Below are positions 8,891 to 18,548 of a stretch of DNA of 64,000 bases, in pieces. Positions within the stretch are counted from its first letter, which is position 1. Each line of letters begins with the position of its first letter. A program made the translations under genes and the position numbers. Location: the NCBI GenBank assembly GCA_021208685.1, contig JAJOJJ010000017.1, forward strand, positions 104,654 through 168,653, given 5' to 3'. This DNA is from Saccharospirillaceae bacterium (GTDB lineage: Bacteria > Pseudomonadota > Gammaproteobacteria > Pseudomonadales > Oceanobacteraceae). The notes under the pieces are model-generated. The model did not search any database and was not told where the DNA came from. It saw only the letters and a list, made by a program, of their open reading frames with translations.

Positions 8891-9658
8891 TCACTGCATC
8901 AATGGCGAATCTGATACAGAGAAATCGAAACCTTCTAATTGGGTTTCTTGAATAAGGGCTTGAATGTACTGAGCCGTTGCTTTTGCTTTTACTTTGTCAT
9001 TCAAATACTGTCGTATACGGGCCTCGACCTGCTCATAAGGCAATGGATTCCCCGCAATTTTACGTTCAATAAATACCACATGAAAACCATAACGGCTTTC
9101 AACAGGTGCAGGTAACAAGCCTTCGTTTGCAGTAAATACCTGACGTTCAAATTCCGGAACGGTTTGTCCGGTACTGATCTGCCCAAGGCTGCCACCCGTT
9201 TCTTTCGACGGACAGGCAGAGAACTGTCTGGCCAGGTCAGAAAAGTTTTCTCCGGCGCGTAATTTATGCACCAGTGTTTCTGCCAGCGTTTTACTGTCAA
9301 CACGCTGTACTTCATCATCCGGGTCTGCAGCCAGAAGGATGTGGCGCAATTCCAGCAGAGGTGACGTGGTAAAACGTATGGGATTTTTTTCAAAATACAG
9401 ACGGCACTCATCCTCCGTTGCTTCCGGAAGATAAACATCCTGATCAAATAGTTTCTCAATGAAATCATCCTGGCCGGCCTGACTGCCACTGTCAGAAACA
9501 GGCAAACCCAGAGAGCTCGCCCGCTGACGGAGAATTTCACCAATAACCAGGGATTCTGCTGCTTTCAGCATCGCCTGGCGCTTGCTTTCGGCCGGGTGAT
9601 ACTGCATTTCTTCCAGAATGGCCGACTCAGGAATAGTAACATCATTTACTTTAATCAT
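8891..9658 (-). CDS. Parvulin-type peptidyl-prolyl isomerase (NifM-like) of the nar operon
   Basis: 255 aa with an N-terminal helical segment and a parvulin (rotamase) domain at about residues 95-200: LELRHILLA, the FSDLARQFSACPSKETGGSLG stretch, and YGFHVVFIERK. There is no signal peptide, so it is cytoplasmic like NifM. A homologous gene follows narI in Pseudomonas aeruginosa, where it is taken to help mature or fold the nitrate reductase; exact role unproven. A GGAG SD lies before the ATG. A strong hairpin lies between narI and this gene. Confidence 0.9.
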   Translation of the reverse strand: MIKVNDVTIPESAILEEMQYHPAESKRQAMLKAAESLVIGEILRQRASSLGLPVSDSGSQAGQDDFIEKLFDQDVYLPEATEDECRLYFEKNPIRFTTSPLLELRHILLAADPDDEVQRVDSKTLAETLVHKLRAGENFSDLARQFSACPSKETGGSLGQISTGQTVPEFERQVFTANEGLLPAPVESRYGFHVVFIERKIAGNPLPYEQVEARIRQYLNDKVKAKATAQYIQALIQETQLEGFDFSVSDSPLMQ

Positions 9659-9671
9659 TACTGACTCCGCG

Positions 9672-9709
9672 AGGCCCGTATTCGTTGTTTTAACAGCGAA
9701 TACGGGCCT
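9672..9709 (-). promoter_or_regulatory. Intercistronic hairpin between narI and the isomerase gene
   Basis: Perfect 13-bp inverted repeat AGGCCCGTATTCG / CGAATACGGGCCT with a 12-nt spacer. It lies between the narI stop (9721) and the isomerase ATG (9658). The minus strand has no T-run after it, so full termination is unlikely. It may attenuate read-through or protect the narGHJI mRNA from 3' exonucleases, which would lower expression of the two distal genes relative to narGHJI. Confidence 0.7.
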
Positions 9710-9720
9710 TATCTCATGTA

Positions 9721-10410
9721 TTAACGGGTAAAACGCTTACGTACAATCTGGTGCTGACGGGTGACATATTGCACCGGTGCGCTGAGCATGTGCACCAGAC
9801 GGCTGAACGGAAAGACAACAAACAGTGTCATCCCCAGCATAATATGCATTTTGAAAATCCAGTGTACGCTGGAAATATTTTCCACAGCGTCAACCAGATC
9901 CAGTGTCATAATATTTTGTGCCCACATCATCAGCTTCATCATTTCATGACCGTCGAGATGCCCCGCAGAAATACCGATCGAAATCAACCCAAGAATTAGC
10001 TGTGCATACAGTAAGAACAGAATAACAATATCCATTTTTTTACTGGTCGCACGGATACGGGGATTAAACAACCGGCGCTGAATCAGAATGGTAAGACCAA
10101 TAAAGCAGATCAGACCAAACAGCCCACCAGCTCCCATTGCCACAAGTTGCTTCATTGGCGCGGTTACGCCAATAGCATGCCAGATTTCGACAGGCGTCAG
10201 CAGACCAAATAAATGACCGAAGAATATACCCAGAATACCTATGTGAAACAGAATACTGCCCAGACGCAGCTTTTCTTTTTCCAACAATTGACTGGAGCTG
10301 GCTTTCCAGGAGTATTGTTCCCGGTCATAACGAATCCAGCTGCCGATGAACAGAATTGCCATTGCGACATATGGATAAATACCGAATGCCAGCGTATTGA
10401 AATAACTCAT
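9721..10410 (-). CDS. narI: Respiratory nitrate reductase gamma subunit NarI
   Basis: Membrane diheme cytochrome b that oxidises quinol and passes electrons to NarH. The 229-aa product has five hydrophobic segments. Two heme-ligand histidines in LFHIGILGIFFGH fall at residues 56 and 66 counted from the chosen start, as in E. coli NarI, and the partner pair lies in HWIFKMHIMLG and SRLVHMLS. I choose the ATG at 10410 because AGGAG precedes it; a TTG two codons upstream is also in frame. It begins 12 bp after narJ. Confidence 0.96.
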   Translation of the reverse strand: MSYFNTLAFGIYPYVAMAILFIGSWIRYDREQYSWKASSSQLLEKEKLRLGSILFHIGILGIFFGHLFGLLTPVEIWHAIGVTAPMKQLVAMGAGGLFGLICFIGLTILIQRRLFNPRIRATSKKMDIVILFLLYAQLILGLISIGISAGHLDGHEMMKLMMWAQNIMTLDLVDAVENISSVHWIFKMHIMLGMTLFVVFPFSRLVHMLSAPVQYVTRQHQIVRKRFTR

Positions 10411-10421
10411 AATCAACTCCT

Positions 10422-11141
10422 TTACGCCTGCTTGGCAGCAGACGCATTTAACAGTTCAGTATTCAGCGGAATATACTGATCGCGCCGCTGGCCTTCGCTG
10501 GGACGATTGCCGGTGCCACATGACGACTCAGCGTTATCCATGAAGCTCACCATCTCTTCTTCCCAGACTTTATCCAGCGCCTTGGGCGTATTGTCCGGAA
10601 CTTCCCCGGCAATCTGGCCACGCAGATCATTGAGATCCAGTGCCACTTCACTGAGACCAACCAGAGCATGGAATAAAGAAGCGTAATCAGATTCCCGCTG
10701 CTCCAGACGACAGGCCAGCAATGCCAGAATATGGGAAACTTCCTGCAAGCCCAGGCGGGCATTGTCATTGCCCTGGGTGCTGAGAAAATCAAGGTACAAA
10801 GGAATGTAATCCGGAAGCTCTTTTGTACTGATTTCCAGACCGGCTTCTTTGTATTGGTTCTGCAAATCCACCATGGCCTGACCACGATCACGGGATTCAC
10901 CGTGCACATGCTCAAACAACAGCAGTGAGAGTGAACGACCGCGCTCAAACAAACCATCGTACTGTTCCTGCCAGTCAAACAGATCACCCGCGCAGCGCAT
11001 CTGAATAAACTGTTGCAATGCCGCTTTATCGGCAGCGGCCAGTGACGATGCCGCCACGGCCTCCCGCAGTTCTGTCTGCGCGGCCACCAGTTCCTGGGTC
11101 GGATAATCCAGCAGTAGTGAAATAACACGCAAAATTTTCAT
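10422..11141 (-). CDS. narJ: Nitrate reductase assembly chaperone NarJ
   Basis: Cytoplasmic TorD/NarJ-family chaperone of 239 aa that binds the NarG N-terminus and gates insertion of the molybdenum cofactor and the FS0 cluster. LLDYPTQELV near the start and the LFEHVHGESRDRGQAMVDL stretch around residue 75 are characteristic. GGAGG SD overlaps the end of narH; the gap is 2 bp. It is not a structural subunit. The chaperone matters here because the NarG FS0 site has an unusual residue. Confidence 0.95.
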   Translation of the reverse strand: MKILRVISLLLDYPTQELVAAQTELREAVAASSLAAADKAALQQFIQMRCAGDLFDWQEQYDGLFERGRSLSLLLFEHVHGESRDRGQAMVDLQNQYKEAGLEISTKELPDYIPLYLDFLSTQGNDNARLGLQEVSHILALLACRLEQRESDYASLFHALVGLSEVALDLNDLRGQIAGEVPDNTPKALDKVWEEEMVSFMDNAESSCGTGNRPSEGQRRDQYIPLNTELLNASAAKQA

Positions 11142-11143
11142 GC

Positions 11144-12679
11144 TTATTCCTCCACCACAACCGGGATAACCTGACGCACACCAATCTGCTGCGAGCCAAA
11201 CAGGTTAACGCCGTTATTACCGTCACCACAGCCATTGCCGAAACTGAAACCACAGCTGCTTTTCAGGTCGTAGGCGTTTTCCGCATAAGTGGTATGGCTG
11301 GTCGGAATGACGAAACGGTCTTCGTAGTTAGCCAACGCCATATAGCGGTACATTTCTTCTACCTGTACCGGCGTCAGGCCAACCTGCTTCAGAACATCCA
11401 GATCTTCCACTCCATCGACCTGCTGGGAACGTTTGAATGCACGCATGGCAATCATACGCTCCAGTGCCCGTTCAACCGGTTTTTCATCACCGGCAGTCAG
11501 TAAATTAGCCAGATAGCGCAGTGGAATACGAAGTGATTTCAGATCCGGAATCACACCATTCATCCCAACATGACCAGCCTGGGCAGCGGTCTGAATCGGA
11601 GACAGTGGCGGTACATACCAAACCATTGGCAAAGTGCGGTATTCCGGATGCAGTGGCAGAGCCACTTTCCAGTCCATTGCTATTTTATAAACCGGAGAAC
11701 GCTGGGCCGCCTTAATCCAGTTGTCACTGATGCCTTCTTTACGGGCGGCCGCAATCACTTTCGGATCTTCCGGATCAAGAAACAGATCAATCTGTGACTG
11801 ATACAGGTCTTTTTCGTTCGGGGTATTGGCCGCCGCTTCAATTTTGTCCGCATCGTACAGCAGTACGCCTAAGTAGCGGATACGACCCACACAGGTTTCC
11901 GAGCACACTGTCGGCTGACCGGCTTCAATACGCGGGAAGCAGAAAATGCACTTCTCGGATTTACCGGATTTCCAGTTGTAATAAATCTTTTTGTACGGGC
12001 AAGCGGATACGCACATACGCCAGCCACGGCATTTTTCCTGGTCGATCAGTACGATACCGTCTTCTTCACGCTTGTAGATGGCACCCGATGGACAGGCCGC
12101 AACACAGGCCGGATTCAGGCAGTGTTCGCACAGGCGTGGCAGATACATCATGAACGTTTTTTCAAACTGTCCGTAAATATCTTTCTGTACCACATCGTCG
12201 AAGTTTTTATCGGCTTTACGCTTTTCGAACTCGGTACCGAGAATTTCTTCCCAGTTCGGGCCCCATTCGATTTTTTCCATACGCTGGCCGGTAATCAGCG
12301 AGCGAGGACGCGCCACAGGCTGATGCTTTTTATCCGGTGCGTTATGCAGATACTGGTAATCAAAATCGAACGGCTCGTAATAGTCGTCAATTTCCGGCAG
12401 ATCCGGGTTGGCGAAGATATTCGCCAGAACCCGCAATTTGCCGCCGATTTTCAGCTGCAGCTTGCCGCCTGCATCGCGTTTCCAGCCGCCTTTCCATTTT
12501 TCCTGATTTTCCCATTCTTTCGGAAAACCAATACCGGGCTTGGTTTCCACGTTGTTAAACCAGGCGTATTCGACGCCTTCGCGGGAGGTCCAGACGTTTT
12601 TGCAGGTGATGGAGCAAGTGTGGCAACCGATACACTTATCCAGATTCAGCACCATGCCTATTTGTGCTCTTACTTTCAT
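11144..12679 (-). CDS. narH: Respiratory nitrate reductase beta subunit NarH
   Basis: 511-aa iron-sulfur electron-transfer subunit. All four cysteine groups are present: CIGCHTCSITC near residue 16, CEHCLNPACVAAC near 184, CRGWRMCVSAC near 217 (Trp in place of a Cys, as expected for the 3Fe-4S cluster) and CIFC followed by CSETC near 244-268. It passes electrons from NarI hemes to NarG at the cytoplasmic face. It lies 20 bp downstream of narG. Length and motifs agree with E. coli NarH; no anomaly seen. Confidence 0.97.
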   Translation of the reverse strand: MKVRAQIGMVLNLDKCIGCHTCSITCKNVWTSREGVEYAWFNNVETKPGIGFPKEWENQEKWKGGWKRDAGGKLQLKIGGKLRVLANIFANPDLPEIDDYYEPFDFDYQYLHNAPDKKHQPVARPRSLITGQRMEKIEWGPNWEEILGTEFEKRKADKNFDDVVQKDIYGQFEKTFMMYLPRLCEHCLNPACVAACPSGAIYKREEDGIVLIDQEKCRGWRMCVSACPYKKIYYNWKSGKSEKCIFCFPRIEAGQPTVCSETCVGRIRYLGVLLYDADKIEAAANTPNEKDLYQSQIDLFLDPEDPKVIAAARKEGISDNWIKAAQRSPVYKIAMDWKVALPLHPEYRTLPMVWYVPPLSPIQTAAQAGHVGMNGVIPDLKSLRIPLRYLANLLTAGDEKPVERALERMIAMRAFKRSQQVDGVEDLDVLKQVGLTPVQVEEMYRYMALANYEDRFVIPTSHTTYAENAYDLKSSCGFSFGNGCGDGNNGVNLFGSQQIGVRQVIPVVVEE

Positions 12680-12699
12680 AGGATTACCTCACTCCAACC

Positions 12700-15600
12700 T
12701 TATTGAGTGTCCAGCCAGTCGACTTTGTTCATCTTGCGCACGATGACGAATTCGTCACGATTGCAGCCGACGGTGCCGTAGTAGTTAAAGCCATAGGCCT
12801 GCTGGGCATAGCCACCAATCATGTGTGTCGGTTTCATCACCGCACGGGTCACCGAGTTGTGAATACCACCACGGGTGCCAGTCATTTCGGCTCCAGGGAC
12901 GTTCACGATGCGCTCCTGAGCGTGGTACATCATGCTCATACCTTCCGGTACGCGCTGCGACACGACCGCGCGGGCAGCAATAGAGCCGTTGACGTTGAAG
13001 ATTTCGATCCAGTCGTTATCAACAATACCGGCGGCTTTGGCATCGGTTTCACTCATCCACACAATCGGACCACCGCGCGACAAGGTCAGCATCAGCAGGT
13101 TGTCGGAGTAGGTGCTGTGAATACCCCATTTCTGGTGCGGGGTGATCCAGTTCAGCACGATCTCTTTATTACCGTTGGGCTTTTTATTCAGCACCGGCGC
13201 CACGGTTTTCAGGTTGATCGGCGGCTTGTATGAACACAACTGCTCACCGAAATCGCGCATCCACTCATGATCCTGATAGAACTGCTGACGACCGGTAATG
13301 GTGCGCCACGGGATCAGTTCATGTACGTTGGTATAACCGGCGTTATAGGACACATGCTCGTCTTCCAGACCCGACCAGGTGGGCGACGAAATAATCTTGC
13401 GCGGCTGCGCCACAATGTCACGCCAGCGGATTTTTTCTTCCTCCTTCGACTTAGCCAGATGCGTATGATCAAGTCCGGTAATTTCGCCCAGCGCTTCCCA
13501 GGCTTTAACCGCTACATGACCGTTGGTTTCCGGTGCCAGCGTGAGAATCATTTCACAGGCATCAATGGCGGTATCCAGTTTGGCCATCCCCTGATTCACA
13601 CCATAATCGGTATGGGTGTAATTCAGCTGACGCAGCAATTTCACTTCATCTTTGGTATCCCAGCTGATGCCCTTACCACCGTTACCGATGCTTTCCAGCA
13701 GCGGGCCGATGGAGGTAAAGCGGGCATAGGTATTCGGATAATCGCGCTCGACTAAGGTGAGGCCCGGCATGGTTTTACCCGGAATCGCTTCACACTCGCC
13801 TTTCCACCAGGCTTTTACGCCATACGGCTGTGCCAGTTCTGCCGGGGTATCGTGGTGCATCGGGGTAGTGACCAGATCTTTTTCCACGCCCAGGTGGCCG
13901 ACACAGACGCGGGAAAATTCTTTGGCAATACCTTTGAATATTTCCCAGTCGGAACGCGCTTCCCACACCGGATCAATGGCTGCACTGAGTGGGTGAATAA
14001 AGGGATGCATATCCGAGGTGTTCATATCGTCTTTTTCGTACCAGGTGGCCGTCGGCAACACGATGTCGGAATACAGACAGGTGGTGGACATACGGAAGTC
14101 CAGTGTTACCCACAGGTCGACCTTGCCTTCGGCACCGTTATCCACCCATTCCACGTCCTGCGGTTTCTGACCGCCAAAATCCCCCAGATCTTTACCCAGC
14201 AGACCATGCTTGGTGCCCAGCAAATGCTTGAGCATGTACTCATGACCTTTACCGGAAGAACCGAGCAGGTTGGAACGCCAGATAAACATATTGCGCGGGA
14301 AATTCTGCGGATTATCCGGCTGTTCACAGGCGAATTTCAGTTCGCCTTGCTTCAGCTGCTCCACCACATAATCCTTTACATCCATACCGGCTTTGGCTGC
14401 AGCGCCAGCCAGATGCAACGGGTTAGTACTGAGCTGCGGCGCGGATGGCAACCAGCCCATACGCTCGGCACGGCTGTTGAAATCAATAATGCTGCCATTC
14501 CACTTTTCTTTCGGCGCCAACGGTGAAATCACCTCGGTCATGTTCAGTTTTTCATAACGCCATTGGCTGGAGTGGTTATAAAAAAACGAGGTGCCATTCA
14601 TATGACGTGGTGGACGCACCCAGTCCAGACCAAAGGCCAGCGGGGTCCAGCCGGTTTGCGGACGCAGTTTTTCCTGACCCACATAGTGTGCCCAGCCGCC
14701 GCCGGTCTGACCGATACAGCCACACATCATCAGCATATTGATGAGGCCGCGGTAGTTCATATCCATGTGATACCAGTGGTTCAGCGCCGCGCCTACAATC
14801 ACCATGGAACGACCACGGGTTTTATCGGCATTACGGGCAAACTCACGCGCCACACGGATCACATCGGCACGATCAACACCGGTAATCACTTCCTGCCAGG
14901 CTGGCGTGTACGGCACATTGTCATCGAAGCTGCTGGCGCGGCTGCTGTCGCCGATGCCGTTATCGACACCGTAATGGGCCAGCATCAGGTCGAACACAGT
15001 TGCTACCTGAGCGGTGCCACCGGATGCTAGTTGCACGGTTTTAACCGGTACTTTGCGCAGTTGAATTTCGTTGTGTTCGGTATGCTGGAAATACTGGTAT
15101 TCGTGTGGCGCACCACCAAAATACGGGAACGCCACTTCGGCAAATCCATCGTTCTGGTCTTTCAGGGACAGCACCAGATCCAGATCACCGTTACGGTCTT
15201 TCTGTTCCAGGTTCCACTTACCCTTTTCACCCCAGCGATAACCAATGGCACCGTTCGGGCTGGTTAAGCGGCCATCGTTATTAACGGCAATGGTTTTCCA
15301 GTCAGGGTTGTTATCTTCACCCAGATTATCGACCAGATCGGCGGCACGCAGAAAACGGCCACCACTCAGGTGTCCATTATTTCCCTCCAGCATCACCAGC
15401 ATCGGCATATCAGTGGTGCGTTTTACATAATCGGTAAAATACGCGCTCGGATTATCGACGTGGAATTCTTTTAAGATCACATGACCAAAGGCCATCGCCA
15501 GTGCGGCGTCGGTACCCTGACGCGGTGCCAGCCAGGTGTCGCCGAATTTTGAAGCTTCGGAATAATCGGAGGTAATTACACAGGTTTTGGTGCCCTTGTA

Positions 15601-16416
15601 GCGCACTTCCGTGAGAAAGTGCGCATCCGGGGTACGGGTCTGTGGTACGTTGGAACCCCACACAATGATGTAGTTGGAGTTGTACCAGTCTGCAGACTCC
15701 GGCACGTCAGTCTGCTCACCCCAGATTTGCGGTGAGGCCGGCGGCAGATCGCAATACCAGTCGTAGAAGCTTAAGCAGTTACCGCCGATTAATGACAGAT
15801 AACGTGCACCGGCGGCGTAAGACACCATCGACATGGCCGGAATCGGCGAAAATCCGGTAACTCGGTCGGGGCCGTAGGTTTTGGTGGTATAAACGTTGGA
15901 CGCGGCAATCAGCTCGTTTACTTCATCCCAGCTGGCACGGACAAAACCACCCAGGCCACGACGTTCTTTGTAGCTTTTTGCTTTTACCGGATCAGAAACA
16001 ATGGATTCCCAAGCTTTTACCGGATCATTGTGCTGCGTTTTGGCTTCGCGCCACAGTTTCATCAGCTGACCACGGACTTTCGGATACTTCAGGCGGTTGG
16101 CACTGTAGATATACCAGGAATAACTGGCGCCACGCGGACAACCACGGGGCTCGTGGTTAGGCAAATCCGGACGGGTGCGCGGGTAGTCGGTTTGCTGGGT
16201 TTCCCAGGTAACCAGACCATCTTTAACGTAGATTTTCCAACTGTATGAACCAGTGCAATTCACACCATGGGTAGAACGCACGACTTTGTCATGCTGCCAA
16301 CGCTGGCGATATCCTTTTTCCCAACTGCGATCCTGGTCGGTAGTAGCACCGTGACCATTCGCAAAGGGCTCTTTGCGCGTTTTAAAAAAACGCAGCTTTT
16401 CGAGTAGGTGACTCAT
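12700..16416 (-). CDS. narG: Respiratory nitrate reductase alpha (catalytic) subunit NarG
   Basis: 1238-aa molybdenum bis-MGD subunit that reduces nitrate to nitrite on the cytoplasmic side. The N-terminus carries the FS0 region HGVNCTGSYSWKIY plus RGCPRG. The family ligands (E. coli His49, Cys53, Cys57, Cys92) align with His50, Cys54, Tyr58 and Cys93, so the third ligand, normally Cys, is Tyr (codon TAC). The Mo-ligand region GEQTDVPESADWYNS and the following IIVWGSNVPQTRTPDAHF are intact, as are distal NarG segments. First gene of narGHJI, with GGAG before the ATG. Whether the enzyme is active with this substitution is unknown. Confidence 0.96.
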   Translation of the reverse strand: MSHLLEKLRFFKTRKEPFANGHGATTDQDRSWEKGYRQRWQHDKVVRSTHGVNCTGSYSWKIYVKDGLVTWETQQTDYPRTRPDLPNHEPRGCPRGASYSWYIYSANRLKYPKVRGQLMKLWREAKTQHNDPVKAWESIVSDPVKAKSYKERRGLGGFVRASWDEVNELIAASNVYTTKTYGPDRVTGFSPIPAMSMVSYAAGARYLSLIGGNCLSFYDWYCDLPPASPQIWGEQTDVPESADWYNSNYIIVWGSNVPQTRTPDAHFLTEVRYKGTKTCVITSDYSEASKFGDTWLAPRQGTDAALAMAFGHVILKEFHVDNPSAYFTDYVKRTTDMPMLVMLEGNNGHLSGGRFLRAADLVDNLGEDNNPDWKTIAVNNDGRLTSPNGAIGYRWGEKGKWNLEQKDRNGDLDLVLSLKDQNDGFAEVAFPYFGGAPHEYQYFQHTEHNEIQLRKVPVKTVQLASGGTAQVATVFDLMLAHYGVDNGIGDSSRASSFDDNVPYTPAWQEVITGVDRADVIRVAREFARNADKTRGRSMVIVGAALNHWYHMDMNYRGLINMLMMCGCIGQTGGGWAHYVGQEKLRPQTGWTPLAFGLDWVRPPRHMNGTSFFYNHSSQWRYEKLNMTEVISPLAPKEKWNGSIIDFNSRAERMGWLPSAPQLSTNPLHLAGAAAKAGMDVKDYVVEQLKQGELKFACEQPDNPQNFPRNMFIWRSNLLGSSGKGHEYMLKHLLGTKHGLLGKDLGDFGGQKPQDVEWVDNGAEGKVDLWVTLDFRMSTTCLYSDIVLPTATWYEKDDMNTSDMHPFIHPLSAAIDPVWEARSDWEIFKGIAKEFSRVCVGHLGVEKDLVTTPMHHDTPAELAQPYGVKAWWKGECEAIPGKTMPGLTLVERDYPNTYARFTSIGPLLESIGNGGKGISWDTKDEVKLLRQLNYTHTDYGVNQGMAKLDTAIDACEMILTLAPETNGHVAVKAWEALGEITGLDHTHLAKSKEEEKIRWRDIVAQPRKIISSPTWSGLEDEHVSYNAGYTNVHELIPWRTITGRQQFYQDHEWMRDFGEQLCSYKPPINLKTVAPVLNKKPNGNKEIVLNWITPHQKWGIHSTYSDNLLMLTLSRGGPIVWMSETDAKAAGIVDNDWIEIFNVNGSIAARAVVSQRVPEGMSMMYHAQERIVNVPGAEMTGTRGGIHNSVTRAVMKPTHMIGGYAQQAYGFNYYGTVGCNRDEFVIVRKMNKVDWLDTQ

Positions 16417-16775
16417 AGCTAACTCCTGATGTGTCCCGAAAGACCGGCTATAAACATACGGAGATATACTACTCAGATTGCCCCAATTAACGATGGGGAC
16501 GGGTCGGCGTCAGCGGCTGAAAAACGCTGGCATCAACACAAAAATACTCACAAAGTGGTAAGTAAATAATTGTTCAAACCATTGATTATAAAAGGTTTTA
16601 TTTTTTACCCTTAAAAAATATTGCGCTAAATCAATCCTCCGAAAGCAAGATGAGTAGCTAAAAGTAATCCTGTATAATAATAAGCATTCGCATATAGTTC
16701 AGTAATAACAGCCATATCCATGAGTACATACTGCAGGTAAAATAACCGTTCAGTCGTATTTACCGTTTTTAAACT
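16417..16775. promoter_or_regulatory. Divergent narG / narX intergenic region
   Basis: A 359-bp A+T-rich gap that must hold the promoters of narGHJI (leftward) and narX (rightward). It contains an ANR-like site at 16621-16634, a -10-like TATAAT at about 16674-16679 pointing toward narX, and a short inverted repeat CCCCA/TGGGG at about 16481-16497. A NarL-type heptamer (TACTACT, about 16467) is present once, without a clear partner. No gene is seen in this gap. Confidence 0.6.
16621..16634 (-). promoter_or_regulatory. Candidate ANR/FNR-like site for narGHJI or narX
   Basis: Minus-strand reading TTGAT-TTAG-CGCAA matches 8 of 10 consensus positions. It lies about 205 bp upstream of narG and 140 bp upstream of narX, so it could serve either. 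Anaerobic control of nar operons by FNR/ANR is well established; this particular site is a sequence inference. Confidence 0.45.
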
Positions 16776-18548
16776 ATGAAACAGACATCGGTTATTACCC
16801 GCATCAACCTCGCCATGACTGCTATTATTCTGATGGCAATATCAACTATTCTGGTCTCTTACTGGCTCTCAGATCAAACCGACAATGATGCTTATGCCAT
16901 TAACAGTGCAGGCTCTTTACGAATGCACAGCTATCGCCTGCTGACAGATCCTGAATCAGCAAGTGACAATAAAGAAATCATCCGCAGTATTTTCAACAAC
17001 CCAATAATGAAAAATGTCGTCAGAAATGCCGAATCAACAGAGCTATTTAACGAACTGGGTGAGCGGGGAATATTACTGGCTAATAAAATCAGCGATTCAG
17101 AAACGGGCGCCGATGAAAAATTAGATCTTGTACATGCCTTTGTAGATGATCTTAATCGTCTGGTATTGATCATTCAGCATAATGCCGAAGGAAAAATACG
17201 GACGTTAAGAACTTTCCAGATTATTGCATTTTTTGTTACTGTGATTCTGTCTGCCATTGTTATCTACTGGATACATCTGCGCTTTACCGTACCGCTAAGT
17301 GAACTGACTAATACCGCACGTCAGATCAGCCGAGGTGATTTTTCCTGCAATATATCCCCATCAGAAGGCACCGATGAACTGAGTGTACTTTCCCGCTCTT
17401 TTGAACATATGTGTAAAGCGATTTCCTATATGTATGAATCGCTGGAGAAGCAGGTTGAAGAGAAAACAGCCGAGCTGCAGAACAGCAATAAAACGCTCAG
17501 CTTTCTCTACAATCTGGCCAGACGAACCAGTACACATGAGATCAGGAAAGAAGATTTTGATAACATCCTGAAAGAACTTTCTGTAGTAACAGGTATAGAC
17601 AATATTGAACTCTGCTTGCTGACGGAAAACGGGGATATTCCATATCTGCAGATCAATGGCAGTAAAGAGCTGGATGATGACTGCCGCTCACGCAATTGTC
17701 GAGACTGTCTGACACCAAACAGCAGCATTGCATCCCAGATTAACTTCCCGATCTCAAGAGAAAACAGAGACTATGGTGTTCTGGCCCTGAATAGCCATCC
17801 GGAGTCACTGCTGCGCTGGCAGCGTGATCTGTTTACCTCCGTCGCCAATCTGTTTGCTATTGCAATGAGCCTGCAGGGTGAAGAGGAAAACATCCGCAGG
17901 ATTACGTTGATGAAAGAACGTAACGTTATCGCCCGTGAACTGCACGACTCTCTGGCTCAGGCTCTGTCTTATCTGAAAATTCAGGTAACCCGCCTTAACC
18001 GGGCCATCGGTAGTTCTGACTTTGAAATAATGATGGATGTCTCTGCCGAACTTAAACAGGGTCTGGACTCTGCTTACCGGCAACTGCGCGAACTGCTGAC
18101 AACCTTTCGCCTTAAAGTCGACGGTAAAGGATTACTTGATGCGCTGCAGAAAACCGTAGATCAGTTCCACGAGCAATCCAATATGGAAATATCCCTGAAC
18201 TACGATATTTTTAATATCCCCTTATCACCTCAGGAAGAAATTCATTTATTACAGATAATCCGCGAAGCCAGCCAGAATGCGATCCACCACTCCCATGGAA
18301 AAAAAATACACATCAACCTTTGCAGCAATGACAAGAAGGAAGTGATACTCGAAATCGAAGACGATGGAATCGGCATCAATACCGATCCTGAAAAGCGTAA
18401 CCACTATGGCATGGCGATTATTCAGGAAAGGGCTTACCAACTCTCCGGAAATGCAGAAATTAAACGACGTAACGAAGGGGGAACCGGGGTTTATTTCAGC
18501 TTTACTCCTGAATCAGTGAAAATCTTAAAATTTAATTTAGAGCAATAA
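16776..18548 (+). CDS. narX: Nitrate/nitrite sensor histidine kinase NarX
   Basis: 590-aa membrane kinase. Order: transmembrane helix at about 12-30; periplasmic P-box around residues 38-56 (DAYAINSAGSLRMHSYRL) that binds nitrate; second helix about 147-168; HAMP about 170-220; a cysteine-bearing central region (C-RSRN-C-RD-C) near 305; HisKA_3 box with phosphoacceptor His390 in ARELHDSLAQALS; ATPase N and G boxes toward the C-terminus (DDGIGI). NarX phosphorylates NarL, but no narL follows: 150 bp downstream a recombinase element begins. It is divergent from narG. Family assignment is firm; its response regulator must lie elsewhere or be lost. Confidence 0.95.
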   Translation: MKQTSVITRINLAMTAIILMAISTILVSYWLSDQTDNDAYAINSAGSLRMHSYRLLTDPESASDNKEIIRSIFNNPIMKNVVRNAESTELFNELGERGILLANKISDSETGADEKLDLVHAFVDDLNRLVLIIQHNAEGKIRTLRTFQIIAFFVTVILSAIVIYWIHLRFTVPLSELTNTARQISRGDFSCNISPSEGTDELSVLSRSFEHMCKAISYMYESLEKQVEEKTAELQNSNKTLSFLYNLARRTSTHEIRKEDFDNILKELSVVTGIDNIELCLLTENGDIPYLQINGSKELDDDCRSRNCRDCLTPNSSIASQINFPISRENRDYGVLALNSHPESLLRWQRDLFTSVANLFAIAMSLQGEEENIRRITLMKERNVIARELHDSLAQALSYLKIQVTRLNRAIGSSDFEIMMDVSAELKQGLDSAYRQLRELLTTFRLKVDGKGLLDALQKTVDQFHEQSNMEISLNYDIFNIPLSPQEEIHLLQIIREASQNAIHHSHGKKIHINLCSNDKKEVILEIEDDGIGINTDPEKRNHYGMAIIQERAYQLSGNAEIKRRNEGGTGVYFSFTPESVKILKFNLEQ

